From: a virus
Virus record (IMG/VR): IMGVR_UViG_3300025913_000006
Location: 1-62,252 of that record
DNA: 62,252 bases
Direction: 5' to 3' (one strand)
The notes beneath the pieces are model-generated. The model did no database searches, was not told where the DNA came from, and was given only the letters and a program-made list of their open reading frames with translations. Shown one piece after another: positions 1 through 8,124 of the stretch; positions within the stretch are counted from its first letter, which is position 1, and each line of letters starts with the position of its first letter. The translations under genes were made by a program, and so were the position numbers.

Positions 1-1740
1 ATCGTGGACGCGGCCGCAATCGGCACGTCCACAACCTCGATTTACGCGACCCTCTTTGACTATACGCTCTACCAACAAGGAACACCCTACGCGAACTGTT
101 TCATCGTAGGTGGAACCAACGGGGCTACCCCTTTAACGGGCTCTGACGCGACTCTGGCGAGCACTGGAGGGCAGTGTGGTTGGGAGAACTCGGCAACGCC
201 TATCTTGGAGGCAGAGAGCTTCTCGAATCCTGTCGTCGCTACCCCTCCTTCGGTGACGCTGAATAACACTGGCGTTGTAGTGAGTCTTGCGGGAAACGGC
301 ACAACATGGACGCCCGCAAGCACAACCCAGTTTTCCATCACGAACAGCGGAACGACAACCGGGGCGAGTATTACGTCTCAGTTGGTTTCTAGCTCAACTG
401 CGGCGACGGTGACCCTAAGTTCGGGCTCAACGGGAGGCACCCTAACACTGACAGATGGCACTAATTCATTTGTAATAGTATGTCAGCCTATGGTCACGAG
501 TCAGGCGGCGGCATCGCTTACTAACTCTATCTCGGTTGTTGCCGCACCTACGTTTTTGAATGGCCCGTATGAAGCTCAGCTTTGGCGGTCTACCAATTCG
601 AACAGTGGAACGACCGGAGCACCTGACCCTACGACCGATCCTGGGGCTACGAAGGTTTACGACCAGATGGGGATTACGGCGGGGGTTGCGCCTACGCCGT
701 ACGTGGATTCGTCGCCTTTGCCGGGGTGCGCGTTTTACACATGGCGCTTCATTGACAATGATTCACAAGTGGGCATTAGCCAGCAAACCGCCGTTGAGAA
801 TGGGAATAATGCAGTCCCCTTATTCTCCGTGTGGGGAGTTGGAGATTCGATCCTCAATTGTCATGTCGGAGGCCCCTTCGTCTGGGGAGGCTACTTGACC
901 ATCGTATCTGCTGGTTCTGGGTACTCACAAGGCACCACAACCTTGACCATAAATGGCATCCCCGGTGCGACCGCAGCATGTACTGTTACGGGTGGCGTTA
1001 TCACGAACGCTTGGTTTACTAACCCAGGGTTTGGAAATCTAAGCGAGTCTTCTCTGCCGACATGCACAGTGAATTCTTCGTCTGGAGGCGGTGGCGCAGT
1101 CATCACTGTTCAGCCAAGCGGGGGCGCTATGTTCCACATGCAACAGGCGCTAATGTCACGCTACGGGTGGAGGAATTTCCTAGTAAGCGACTGCGCGGTC
1201 ATTGGCGCGACCTCAAGAAATTGGGAGCCACACGGTGTTGACTCTAATAATTTGTGGTTACTCAAGAACGCAGAGAACGCCATTCAATCTCTCGATCCCT
1301 CAAACTGGGCTCACTCCGTTTTAATCATTGCCGTTGGAAGTAATGATGCCACGACTGGAGGGACGTCGGCAGCGACTTACCAGAGCAACGTGCAGGCCAT
1401 CATAACTGGCGTTAGGTCCGATGGGTTTCTTGGACCAATACTTCTTCGTGCGCCCATTTTCCGACCCGCCGCGACCCAAGCGCAAAACTATTTATTGCAA
1501 ACTTATAGATCTTCATTGCAGACTCTATCGAATACAAACGCGAATGTCTACTATGGAGGGTCCGACGATCCCTTCTCAAACTGGGTGAGCATCGGTAACC
1601 CAACGTTCACGACCTCTCCTTGGTTCGGAACGGACAGCATTCACCCCTCGGCCTACGGTCAAGCATTTATTGGCAGCGAATTTGCATCATGGATGATCTT
1701 CTTCCAGAATCTTATCGCGGGTAAGGTCATTGGAGGCTAA
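1..1740 (+). CDS. SGNH-esterase tail fibre, C-terminal part (gene continues from 61139 across the circular junction)
   Basis: This is the last 579 codons of a 908-aa protein; the reading frame runs in from 61139-62125 without interruption once the circle is closed. The C-terminal half carries the SGNH/GDSL hydrolase blocks: GDS at about residues 610-612 (nucleophile Ser, codon 847-849), GSND at about 775-778, and DSIHP with the catalytic Asp/His pair at about 874/877. About 160 residues lie between the GDS and GSND blocks. They include a Gly/Thr-rich stretch with a GSGY motif typical of phage fibre beta domains, so a structural domain seems to be inserted in the esterase fold. Such domains usually remove acyl groups from surface polysaccharide. 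The start at base 4 (GTG) is only the window edge, not a real start. Confidence 0.85.
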   Translation: MVDAAAIGTSTTSIYATLFDYTLYQQGTPYANCFIVGGTNGATPLTGSDATLASTGGQCGWENSATPILEAESFSNPVVATPPSVTLNNTGVVVSLAGNGTTWTPASTTQFSITNSGTTTGASITSQLVSSSTAATVTLSSGSTGGTLTLTDGTNSFVIVCQPMVTSQAAASLTNSISVVAAPTFLNGPYEAQLWRSTNSNSGTTGAPDPTTDPGATKVYDQMGITAGVAPTPYVDSSPLPGCAFYTWRFIDNDSQVGISQQTAVENGNNAVPLFSVWGVGDSILNCHVGGPFVWGGYLTIVSAGSGYSQGTTTLTINGIPGATAACTVTGGVITNAWFTNPGFGNLSESSLPTCTVNSSSGGGGAVITVQPSGGAMFHMQQALMSRYGWRNFLVSDCAVIGATSRNWEPHGVDSNNLWLLKNAENAIQSLDPSNWAHSVLIIAVGSNDATTGGTSAATYQSNVQAIITGVRSDGFLGPILLRAPIFRPAATQAQNYLLQTYRSSLQTLSNTNANVYYGGSDDPFSNWVSIGNPTFTTSPWFGTDSIHPSAYGQAFIGSEFASWMIFFQNLIAGKVIGG

Positions 1741-2366
1741 CGCTTCATCGCGGACTCTACATCCCTTCCTCTATGGATTCTCATCAGGAACGTTGATGGC
1801 TTCACCTCGCATCTAGGGTCACGAGACCAAGCGTTCAAGTGCTTGGTCTCCCCGAATGCTTCGATGTTTCGGTTATTCCTTTTGTTGGCGTGCTGCACGT
1901 CCATGGTAACCCACCTACAGTTTAAAGGTTCATAGTTGCCATCCGTGTTGATTCGGTCGATCGTCAAATGCTCTGCGTATCCATTTGCATCGGCCCACGT
2001 CATGAAAGCATCGGGGCTTAACTTCCACTCACTGCAAACACTTACGCCTTTCCCGCCATAAAATCGGTACGACTTGCACTTTGGATTATTGCAACGCTTA
2101 CACATATCAGCCCATATACTGTAGATACGAGTGCCTGCCCTGCCGTGGCGGGAGGCCTTTTTGTTGCCGAGCATGGAGCATCATCCGCAAGAAATGGTGT
2201 CACCGGCTAGCAGGCTACTGCCACTGATCCATTTCTGTTTTCCGCATTCGCAGGTAGCTAAGAAGAATTTATGCTGGCTTTTGGCTGAGTATTTTGTGAA
2301 GTTCTCACCAGTCAAAATAAGTTTCCCAAAACGGGCACCAGCAACAAGTATAGTGTGTCTGGCCAT
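1737..2366 (-). pseudogene. HNH-type homing-endonuclease-like gene interrupted by an in-frame TGA
   Basis: Two ORFs in the same frame form one recognisable protein. The first (2366 to 2181) has the usual N-terminal module with ARFGKLILTGE, CECGK and a C-terminal SCG. The second (2174 to 1737) carries SRHG, YGGKGVSVCSEW, TIDRINTDGNYEP and NCRWVT, the HNH-like signature of a phage endonuclease/DNA-binding family. In relatives SCG is followed directly by C. Here the codons are TGC GGA TGA TGC, so a single TGA (2181-2183) sits inside the expected SCGC motif with no frame change. ATG 2366 has a good ribosome site (GGAGGG). It may be a nonsense pseudogene, a two-part protein using ATG 2174, or readthrough. 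Confidence 0.7.
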
Positions 2367-2498
2367 TATCGAACCCTCCTATCGGTTCTTTTGTGGTCAG
2401 GATCGGGGCAGCGCTTCTACGCCCCCCGGTCCGAACCCCTTAATTTTACCTCTTTCCCCTTGCTTGGATACCTCCAGGGAATGACCCTGTTCTGCCGT

Positions 2499-2681
2499 TC
2501 ACTTCAACCTCCTGCTTTTAACGATGGCTCGCCACGAGTTAAGGCCAGAAAATATTAGACACAACAGCCCCAGCGGCCAATCTCCGTGGCGTCCGCTCAT
2601 GAATGCCCCGTACAAGCAAAACACGGAAACGCATGCGTGCATCCACCATTCAGTAGGCCTAATTTCAGATTTACTACTCAC
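2499..2681 (-). CDS. small membrane protein, GTG start
   Basis: A 60-aa product not assigned to a family. The GTG start at 2681 is supported by AGGAGGG about 8 nt upstream. Two hydrophobic stretches (roughly residues 14-28 and 36-47) flank a short polar turn, suggesting a hairpin-like inner-membrane protein, and the C-terminus is basic (VKSRRLK). It lies near the promoter-distal end of the leftward early operon, separated by short gaps from its neighbours instead of the usual 4-nt overlaps. Confidence 0.6.
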   Translation of the reverse strand: MSSKSEIRPTEWWMHACVSVFCLYGAFMSGRHGDWPLGLLCLIFSGLNSWRAIVKSRRLK

Positions 2682-2770
2682 CCTATCTCCCTCCTAACCA
2701 AAAAGCTATCGGCAGAATTAGCCTTCCGCAGTTTGGGTTATGCCTGACTCAATTTCGATCTTGGTAGCGC

Positions 2771-3148
2771 TCATCGAATATCCTCGGGAAGGGGTTCATT
2801 CGCGTGGTATTTCTTGACGGTGACCCAGTTTCCGTCAACGAAGGATTTTACGGCTACCCCAGCGCGTCCATTTTTACGCGCCCAAGACATCATCCATGAA
2901 AGAGAAATGGACTTTGCGTCTTCTCCATCCCACCTCCATTCATCCTTCATGCTGTCACCAGACGCGAACGCTTCAGCGTCTTCTTTTGAGTACGATGCTT
3001 GAACCCATCTACCGGAGTAGTCGGGGCGTCCGAACCAGGATCTTTTCGTTGGTCTGGATTCTCCATAGCAGCACCAATATTCCCGCTTGTCCGGCAACTC
3101 CAACCACGCAGGCTTCGCACTCAAATCAAGTTCTGTTTTCTCGTTCAT
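2771..3148 (-). CDS. hypothetical protein, 125 aa
   Basis: Unrecognised soluble protein rich in Trp (about nine), Lys and Glu. It starts at ATG 3148, overlapping the stop of the upstream gene as TAATG, so translation is probably coupled. The N-terminal part has a WLELPDKREYWCCYGE stretch and the C-terminal part VKSFVDGNWVTVKKYHANE, consistent with a small beta fold. There are no catalytic motifs or membrane segments. Confidence 0.65.
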   Translation of the reverse strand: MNEKTELDLSAKPAWLELPDKREYWCCYGESRPTKRSWFGRPDYSGRWVQASYSKEDAEAFASGDSMKDEWRWDGEDAKSISLSWMMSWARKNGRAGVAVKSFVDGNWVTVKKYHANEPLPEDIR

Positions 3149-3360
3149 TAAATGTCCCCCACAATCTGCGATCTCTTTTTGAAAGCATCCCTAATCACAA
3201 GAGCAATTCCGTGCGATGTCGCTTCACCTCCCGCCAACATCTCTGCGATTTCCTCCAATGCGTCAGCGGCGATCTTATCCATTTCGATGATCGTTTCTAC
3301 TGTGAGTTGAAGCCCACCAATCGGCGTCACTTTTCCATCACCGCCCATCGGAAACCCCAT
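3148..3360 (-). CDS. hypothetical protein, 70 aa
   Basis: A short, mostly helical acidic protein with no recognised family. The ATG at 3360 gives a Gly-rich N-terminus, followed by an amphipathic helix rich in Ala/Glu. The gene overlaps the end of the preceding 56-aa membrane gene by about 34 nt in another frame and its stop overlaps the next start (TAATG). No strong ribosome site is visible, so coupling to the upstream gene is likely. Confidence 0.6.
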   Translation of the reverse strand: MGFPMGGDGKVTPIGGLQLTVETIIEMDKIAADALEEIAEMLAGGEATSHGIALVIRDAFKKRSQIVGDI

Positions 3361-3497
3361 ACTCCGTAAGCCATCCCCTTTCGAGTCTTCGGCGTTTCCT
3401 TGACTTCCGTCTTCCCCCTAGAACACCCAACCCAAGTAGCTACAGCGACCGCACAGACGGCAATCGCAAGCCCTATGTCTGACCCACGGATCTTCAT
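3327..3497 (-). CDS. membrane microprotein, 56 aa
   Basis: This short ORF starts at ATG 3497 inside an ATGA overlap with the preceding 114-aa gene, the coupling used throughout this operon. It encodes a short basic N-terminus (MKIRGSD), one hydrophobic segment (about residues 8-23) and then a Cys in the context WVGCS, followed by a charged tail. It could be a single-pass membrane or lipid-anchored peptide. The 3' end overlaps the next gene by about 34 nt. No family recognised. Confidence 0.5.
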   Translation of the reverse strand: MKIRGSDIGLAIAVCAVAVATWVGCSRGKTEVKETPKTRKGMAYGVWGFRWAVMEK

Positions 3498-3838
3498 TTA
3501 CACTCCAAATCAGTCGGAGGAAGTGGAAGCCACCCAGACGGGAAAAGTTCGTCACCTTGCACGCTTTGCCATCGGTTTTGCATGAGTGATCTGTATCCAG
3601 TGCACCAAATCGGAACGCCATCAACGCTGTATTCTTCTGGTATCAGTAGAAGAATGATCTTCATGTCTTTTGGTGCTTCCTCCATCGGCCTCAACTGCAT
3701 AGCCTTAGAGAGGTTGGCTTTGGCCGACGATGCCTCCCAATTTGAGGGGTTATCGCGCTCGCAACAGCCGTCCATACTTAGTCCCTCTTCGTAAGCGGCC
3801 TTAATCGCTTCGGCGGATGACCATTCTACGCCCATCAT
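3494..3838 (-). CDS. hypothetical protein with DUF551-like ending, 114 aa
   Basis: The C-terminal half has the pattern MEEAPKDMKIILLL, then ...GWLPLPP near the end, which resembles phage DUF551-type proteins that close with W-x-P-L-P. The N-terminal half is a short helical segment. ATG 3838 overlaps the upstream stop as ATGA. Its function is unknown. It is distantly similar in architecture to the paralogous genes at 21361, 27193 and 27540. Confidence 0.7.
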   Translation of the reverse strand: MMGVEWSSAEAIKAAYEEGLSMDGCCERDNPSNWEASSAKANLSKAMQLRPMEEAPKDMKIILLLIPEEYSVDGVPIWCTGYRSLMQNRWQSVQGDELFPSGWLPLPPTDLECK

Positions 3839-4035
3839 TTCACCGCCCTGTTATTGAATGCGTATTTAAGATCAAGGGTTACATCCTTCCGCGTCTTTCG
3901 TGGCCGGTCATACCATTCGCCGCCTTCAAGTTTCCACTGCCAACCGTGGTTTCCAAGCCTCACAAAACCGATCAGCTTTGTTTTGCCGATTCGAACTTCG
4001 TACGCTTCGCCATCGTTCGTTTTTTTGTATGTCAT
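3835..4035 (-). CDS. hypothetical protein, 66 aa
   Basis: A small basic protein, probably all-beta followed by a short helix (FVRLGNHGWQWKLEGGEWY then KYAFNNR). It sits between two ATGA overlaps (4032-4035 and 3835-3838), so it is embedded in the coupled operon. No family or catalytic motif recognised. Confidence 0.65.
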   Translation of the reverse strand: MTYKKTNDGEAYEVRIGKTKLIGFVRLGNHGWQWKLEGGEWYDRPRKTRKDVTLDLKYAFNNRAVK

Positions 4036-4466
4036 CGAATACCCCTCGCGGCATCCCGCTCTACCTGGTCCGCTCTTTGCTCCACTTCCGCAAACTTCTC
4101 CCGCACTGCTTCATCAAGGTCAAAACCCAACCTATTTGCCAAAGAGTAGAGGACGATTGATAAGTCTGCCATTTCCTTTTTCATCTCCGATTCGTCGGAC
4201 GCATCGCAGGCGCACACGAATTCGTTGAATTCTTCGTGGAGTTTCCGTATCGTTCGCGGGATTGATTTCTCGTCCTTCTCTCCGAAAGTGCGCAACTGCC
4301 ACTCTGAAATGCGATCCTGAATACTCGCCGGCCGATATTCCACCAACTCATCAACGAAAAACACTCGCCCTGATTCGATACACACCCTCCCGTTCTCGCA
4401 CCATCTTACGAGTCCTATACAGACATGAGGGGATTCTTTTAGAGCTACGGGGGTTTGTTTGGTCAT
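4032..4466 (-). CDS. MazG-like nucleotide pyrophosphohydrolase
   Basis: A 144-aa protein with an all-alpha MazG/DUF550-type core in its C-terminal two thirds. It has the metal-binding HEEFNEF (EExxE) and EMADLSIVL (ExxD) motifs, spaced as in dNTP pyrophosphohydrolases. The family hydrolyses (d)NTPs to monophosphates, and phage copies are thought to tune nucleotide pools or blunt the stringent response. The start is placed at ATG 4466, which overlaps the upstream stop as ATGA; a longer ORF from 4481 would overlap the exonuclease gene. The N-terminal 40 residues are a short extra beta segment. Confidence 0.85.
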   Translation of the reverse strand: MTKQTPVALKESPHVCIGLVRWCENGRVCIESGRVFFVDELVEYRPASIQDRISEWQLRTFGEKDEKSIPRTIRKLHEEFNEFVCACDASDESEMKKEMADLSIVLYSLANRLGFDLDEAVREKFAEVEQRADQVERDAARGIR

Positions 4467-5059
4467 GAAGTCACCTTGCATCGCGAAAGCATTTCAACGT
4501 AACAGCGACCCGCGAGGATAGCGTCTTCTAGCGCCCCGTGAATTTCCGTTTCCCTGCTCATCCCCAAATGTTCCGCGACCGAATCCAGCGAATATTTCGG
4601 AATGTTCACCAAATGCCGAGCCGTCGCCATGATACAGGTCCACGTAGCTCCCAGAATCTCAGGGTAGGGCGAAAAAACGCCTCTCTCGGTCGCATGCCAT
4701 CCTCCCCCGTCAAATAGGTGGTTCCGATACGTTGCGAGGTCGTACGAGGCGTTGAAGGTCAAAACACGCAGGCTTCTCGCTTCATTCTGTCGCACGAACT
4801 TCTCAAGACGGTTGCATGACTCCAAAGGCGTCAATCCTTCCCGCTCCATTTGCTCCAACGTGATCCCTGAAATTGCCAGCGCGTTCGCGTCTACCTCCTT
4901 CGTAGGCTTACCGGTTTTGTAGTGAACGGGTTGTCGGATAATCCACTCATCGGATGCGATGACTTCTGAGTCTTCCATTAGGGCGATGCCGCACTGAACT
5001 GGGCATCCTAGCTGAGGGTTCTTGTGGCTTCCCTCCCAATCAAGAGCGAGAAACCTCAT
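4463..5059 (-). CDS. DnaQ-like 3'-5' exonuclease (DEDDh)
   Basis: A 198-aa exonuclease with the three Exo motifs in order: ALDWEG near the N-terminus (Asp/Glu pair), FNASYDL in the middle (Asp), and HGALEDA near the C-terminus (His plus Asp). This is the DEDDh pattern of proofreading and RNase T-type enzymes. It follows RecT with an ATGA overlap, which suggests a role in recombination or end processing alongside RecT and YqaJ. No polymerase domain is attached. A repair, trimming or RNA-turnover role is equally possible. Confidence 0.88.
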   Translation of the reverse strand: MRFLALDWEGSHKNPQLGCPVQCGIALMEDSEVIASDEWIIRQPVHYKTGKPTKEVDANALAISGITLEQMEREGLTPLESCNRLEKFVRQNEARSLRVLTFNASYDLATYRNHLFDGGGWHATERGVFSPYPEILGATWTCIMATARHLVNIPKYSLDSVAEHLGMSRETEIHGALEDAILAGRCYVEMLSRCKVTS

Positions 5060-6081
5060 TCTGCCATCACCAATTCGCGAAGCAGGGAATATAGGGCCTC
5101 AACCGTTTGCACACCTGACAATTGCGCTTGGCTGATAACCTTGTCTGGGTCAATGTCATCGGATTGACATGCGGTTCTGAATTCCTGCTCTTGCCTTTCG
5201 TCCATTCCGATTTGCTCGGCAAACGTTTGGCTTGTGACGATCACGGCCTTTTTGATCGCGTCGGAAGTCTTCGAAACTTGGCTTGTAGTGGTTGATCCAA
5301 CCGCTTCGGCATTCTCGGGTAACGCGTCGGGTGAATCGAAGTCGATAGCCGACCAATCCCCGGTTTCTGCGGCATCGTCAAACTGAACAAGTCGCGCCAC
5401 TTCGATGGACTTCGGAAGGAGTTTTGACCCTCCTTTCAGAACGGTCTTTTTTGCCATCTCTGCGTAGTGGTCAACCCAGGGACCCTTCGGACCATACTTC
5501 GCAGTGTCCTTGCCCGTTGCCGAGAATTCGTTCCGAATGCGTTCGATGGCTCGGCGGGTCATGACCCTGAATGATCTTGCGCCGCCCTTGATCCCAACTA
5601 CCATGTAAGCGTGGGTGATCGCTTTAGGGTCTATGGTTTCGTCCATCGGAACATGACGCAGTTTCGGATCTAGCCCTAACTCGTACTCGAATTCGTCACC
5701 CTCGTACACCACTTCAGCGGTGATGAAGTCAATGAGGCCAGACCGGTACATCAACGCCGCGATGCCCTTATAGTCGATGATTAACTGACACTCGTAGCAG
5801 GTTTTCTTGTTGTTCCAGAACGGCACCAAATGGGCCTCTCCGAGTGCTCCACCGGGCTCTAGCCCAAGTTCGACGGATTGAATCACGGAACGAAGGACGG
5901 AATTCGGTTCACACTGCAAAAGTGTCGGGTTTCGCATCGCGGCACCCAAGACGATCTTGATTACGCGTTGAGCGTCAAGCCCTTTCGCGGCCACGGCGGC
6001 GATGCTTTTCGAGCGAGAAACGAGAAGATCCTGAAGGACCTTTGCGGGCGGAATCGCCTCTTTGTTTGGTAGGTTTGACAT
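5056..6081 (-). CDS. recT: RecT family single-strand annealing protein
   Basis: A 341-aa protein with the conserved RecT core: PNSVLRSVIQSVELGLEPGG, the HLVPFWNN segment, IIDYKGIAALMYRSG, and the C-terminal WVDHYAEMAKKTVLK. RecT proteins coat ssDNA and anneal complementary strands, working with a partner exonuclease. The partner is probably the YqaJ gene immediately upstream. The last 90 residues are a variable acidic tail, as in other phage RecT proteins. The ribosome site is weak, so expression is probably coupled to the preceding gene. Confidence 0.95.
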   Translation of the reverse strand: MSNLPNKEAIPPAKVLQDLLVSRSKSIAAVAAKGLDAQRVIKIVLGAAMRNPTLLQCEPNSVLRSVIQSVELGLEPGGALGEAHLVPFWNNKKTCYECQLIIDYKGIAALMYRSGLIDFITAEVVYEGDEFEYELGLDPKLRHVPMDETIDPKAITHAYMVVGIKGGARSFRVMTRRAIERIRNEFSATGKDTAKYGPKGPWVDHYAEMAKKTVLKGGSKLLPKSIEVARLVQFDDAAETGDWSAIDFDSPDALPENAEAVGSTTTSQVSKTSDAIKKAVIVTSQTFAEQIGMDERQEQEFRTACQSDDIDPDKVISQAQLSGVQTVEALYSLLRELVMAE

Positions 6082-6086
6082 CTGTT

Positions 6087-7055
6087 TCAGGCGTTTTTGG
6101 ATCGGAAAGGAGTGACCAGCACGGGAACACCTTTCGCGTTGGTTTTGTAGGTGAACTTCTCGGGAATGCCGTCAATTGATACTTCCATCTCGGAAGCCTT
6201 TTCGTTCAGCATAAATTGTCGGACTTTGTTCTTAAGGTCCGTTTCGATTCGCTCGGCTTCGGCCTTTGCCTTTACGGCCACCGCGAGTTCTTGGACAACT
6301 TTGAACGTCTCTTCATCAGCGCAGCAAAGCTGTCCGTTGTCATACGAAGCCCTCTCAGATTGACTCCACTGGGTATCGCAATCCTGATGGGCCAACGGTG
6401 GCTCTTGCCCGAGTTCGATGTGCTTTTTCCACCACGCGATACAGAAGTTGCAGGCCGCCACTGCGTCCTCTTTCGGGAACACGTGGGCAAAGGCGCTTAA
6501 TTCGGGGTTGAAGGTGTAGGCGTACGTCTTAATCTCGCGGTCATCAATCAATGCAGCGAGAATCACGAGGTCAAACTTCCCGATCAGCATTTGCCACATG
6601 ATCTGAGTCATGTACTGCATCGGTATTTGGTCGGAACCATCTTGGCCGAAGTTTCGCGCTGCCCAATGTCCGACGCGTTTGCACTCAAGAGCTACGCGGA
6701 GTTTCTTCCCCTCGTATTTGATACCAATAATCTCCCGGTCTGGATTGCAACCCAGGAACGGAAATCTTGCGTCTCGGTACGTTTTGCTCTTAATGACGCG
6801 AGTCTTCAGCTCTTTCAGAAAGTAAGACCCCTTGAAGTTTCCGGACGCAAATTCCTGAGAGATGAATCCCTCCATGTAGGTACCTGCCCGCATTGGAATG
6901 TTGCTCACGTTCTCGGAGAGCCCCATCTTCGAAAGCCAAACCGAATGAGCCGAAGAGTAGGGGTGGATGTTCAGGATTGCTGCGACTTCGGTCGCCCCAA
7001 TGTAAAACCGCCTTTCCGTGAGCCACTGAATTCGTTCCGATTCAGCCTTTCTCAT
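6087..7055 (-). CDS. YqaJ-type viral recombinase/exonuclease
   Basis: A 322-aa member of the PD-(D/E)xK YqaJ family. Recognisable elements are RRFYIGATEVAAIL near the N-terminus, NPDRE (catalytic Asp region), ALECK (ExK) and the following QYMTQIMWQM helix. The start is set at ATG 7055, which overlaps the stop of the upstream 55-aa gene as ATGA; the longer ORF from 7127 would run back through that gene. These enzymes resect dsDNA to give 3' tails that RecT anneals, and adjacency to recT supports this pairing. Confidence 0.92.
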   Translation of the reverse strand: MRKAESERIQWLTERRFYIGATEVAAILNIHPYSSAHSVWLSKMGLSENVSNIPMRAGTYMEGFISQEFASGNFKGSYFLKELKTRVIKSKTYRDARFPFLGCNPDREIIGIKYEGKKLRVALECKRVGHWAARNFGQDGSDQIPMQYMTQIMWQMLIGKFDLVILAALIDDREIKTYAYTFNPELSAFAHVFPKEDAVAACNFCIAWWKKHIELGQEPPLAHQDCDTQWSQSERASYDNGQLCCADEETFKVVQELAVAVKAKAEAERIETDLKNKVRQFMLNEKASEMEVSIDGIPEKFTYKTNAKGVPVLVTPFRSKNA

Positions 7056-7219
7056 TTCATCAAACTCCAGACCCAAATCCCAACCATCGAACCCACCGTC
7101 AAGCAAAATCCAATCAAACAAGCCCAAACAGCGAACACAAGCGTAGGTCTTACTTCGTTATCTCGCTCTGTTACTTGGGGTTCATCCATGTAGGGAGCGA
7201 TCTTATCTAGGAGGGTCAT
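7052..7219 (-). CDS. small membrane protein, 55 aa
   Basis: It starts at ATG 7219 (ATGA overlap with the upstream gene) and ends in an ATGA overlap with the YqaJ start. The first about 25 residues are polar, then comes one clear transmembrane segment (LVFAVWACLIGFCLTVGSMV) close to the C-terminus. No family recognised. Confidence 0.65.
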   Translation of the reverse strand: MTLLDKIAPYMDEPQVTERDNEVRPTLVFAVWACLIGFCLTVGSMVGIWVWSLMK

Positions 7220-7434
7220 TTGCAACCACTCCATAGCTCGTCCCACTGCGCCTCCCTATACTCCACTGACTTTTGGTGGCACTCATTACATTCTCTGTAG
7301 GTTATCGTTTCTTCTGACCCCCAATCATTCCACCCGCGATCGATGGATACGAACATGATTTTTTCGCAACGTTCACACCTTCTGAAAAGTTTGATATTCT
7401 TCCAGTGAATCGAAAAAGAAAAGCTAATTGTCAT
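7216..7434 (-). CDS. small two-CxxC (zinc-ribbon-like) protein
   Basis: A 72-aa protein with CERC near residue 20 and CNEC near residue 49, a spacing suitable for one zinc ribbon. ATG 7434 overlaps the upstream stop as ATGA. Such mini zinc proteins in phage early operons often bind nucleic acid or host RNA polymerase, but nothing here shows which. Confidence 0.65.
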   Translation of the reverse strand: MTISFSFSIHWKNIKLFRRCERCEKIMFVSIDRGWNDWGSEETITYRECNECHQKSVEYREAQWDELWSGCK

Positions 7435-7676
7435 TTCCCTATCTCCTCCAACCTCTTCCGCGCGTCCTCATCCGTCAACAAATAAGCCTCTACTTCCTTC
7501 CGATCCTCTTCATCCAAAACTTGAAAGAAGTAGTCAAGCAGTAACGTGTCCGAAGGCTTCCCGTCTTTGTCCCAATACCCGGCACGCCTTAGCAGTAGAT
7601 GCGCCGCTCCGTTTGGCTCTAGTATCGTTTCTGTGGGTTTCCATCCTGTTCCTCCACATTCGGGGCAGTTGTTCAC
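7431..7676 (-). CDS. hypothetical protein with single CPxCGGTG motif
   Basis: The preferred start is GTG 7676, because it forms a GTGA overlap with the upstream stop like its neighbours; an ATG at 7742 would extend it 22 residues over the upstream gene. The product (81 aa) begins with CPECGGTGW, half a zinc knuckle, then continues with an acidic helical region (LDEEDRKEVEAYLLTDEDARKRLEE). Function unknown. Confidence 0.6.
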   Translation of the reverse strand: MNNCPECGGTGWKPTETILEPNGAAHLLLRRAGYWDKDGKPSDTLLLDYFFQVLDEEDRKEVEAYLLTDEDARKRLEEIGK

Positions 7677-7999
7677 TTTCGGGCCTTCATCATCATCGAA
7701 ACATACGTCATCACTGATTCGACTACCTGACTCGGAAGGCAATCCCCTGGATAAGCCAAATGGCCTTGTAGTGCCGCCATCGCAAACCTATCTCTCAACT
7801 CTCGGTCTTCTTCTGCCTTGATTAGAGCTAGGATCTCTTCGGGGGATTCCTTGACCAAGAATTCGTCAGTCTCCCCAGCGATTCGAAGCCAAGCATTCGC
7901 GTGAAGCGGGTTCAGCGTTGGCCCAAACTGCGATATAAGGTCGGCGCGAACCTGAAGCATCCTTCCGTTTTCTGCGTGCGTCAGCTTAATAAATCCCAT
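7673..7999 (-). CDS. FlbD-like N-terminal domain protein, 108 aa
   Basis: The N-terminal 60 residues (FIKLTHAENGRMLQVRADLI ... EFLVKESPEEILALI) fit the small FlbD-type beta domain seen in flagellar and phage proteins. The C-terminal part carries RDRFAMAALQGHLA, a motif common in uncharacterised phage proteins. ATG 7999 overlaps the stop of the upstream 41-aa gene as TGATG; a GTG at 8002 is possible. Role unknown. Confidence 0.65.
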   Translation of the reverse strand: MGFIKLTHAENGRMLQVRADLISQFGPTLNPLHANAWLRIAGETDEFLVKESPEEILALIKAEEDRELRDRFAMAALQGHLAYPGDCLPSQVVESVMTYVSMMMKARK

Positions 8000-8124
8000 C
8001 ACTCTTCCTCCACTTCTCCATCACAGCACCATGAGTAGTTATCGTACAGAACTTCGTCGGCCTCACCTCCACTGAACGGTACAGAGTAGGTAGCGCATTC
8101 TTGGTGACATTTGGTGCATATCAT
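7999..8124 (-). CDS. cysteine-rich microprotein, 41 aa
   Basis: ATG 8124 lies in an ATGA overlap with the upstream gene, and the stop (7999-8001) overlaps the next ATG as TGATG, so this short frame is enclosed by coupled genes on both sides. It has a CTKCHQEC cluster at the N-terminus and a CC pair near residue 33, enough for a zinc site, plus an acidic tail. Confidence 0.6.
   Translation of the reverse strand: MICTKCHQECATYSVPFSGGEADEVLYDNYSWCCDGEVEEE

Noticed and set aside
1-127. True terminal direct repeat
   Set aside because: The size equals a typical assembler k-mer and lies inside one gene; without coverage evidence contig circularity is the simpler explanation.
87-341. Antisense ORF inside the esterase gene, and many similar shadows elsewhere
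   Set aside because: They overlap strong coding frames completely and lack start signals or recognisable domains.
1737-2366. TGA read as an amino acid throughout the genome
   Set aside because: TGA terminates dozens of genes in ATGA and GTGA overlaps with clean protein ends, so only the one gene is affected.
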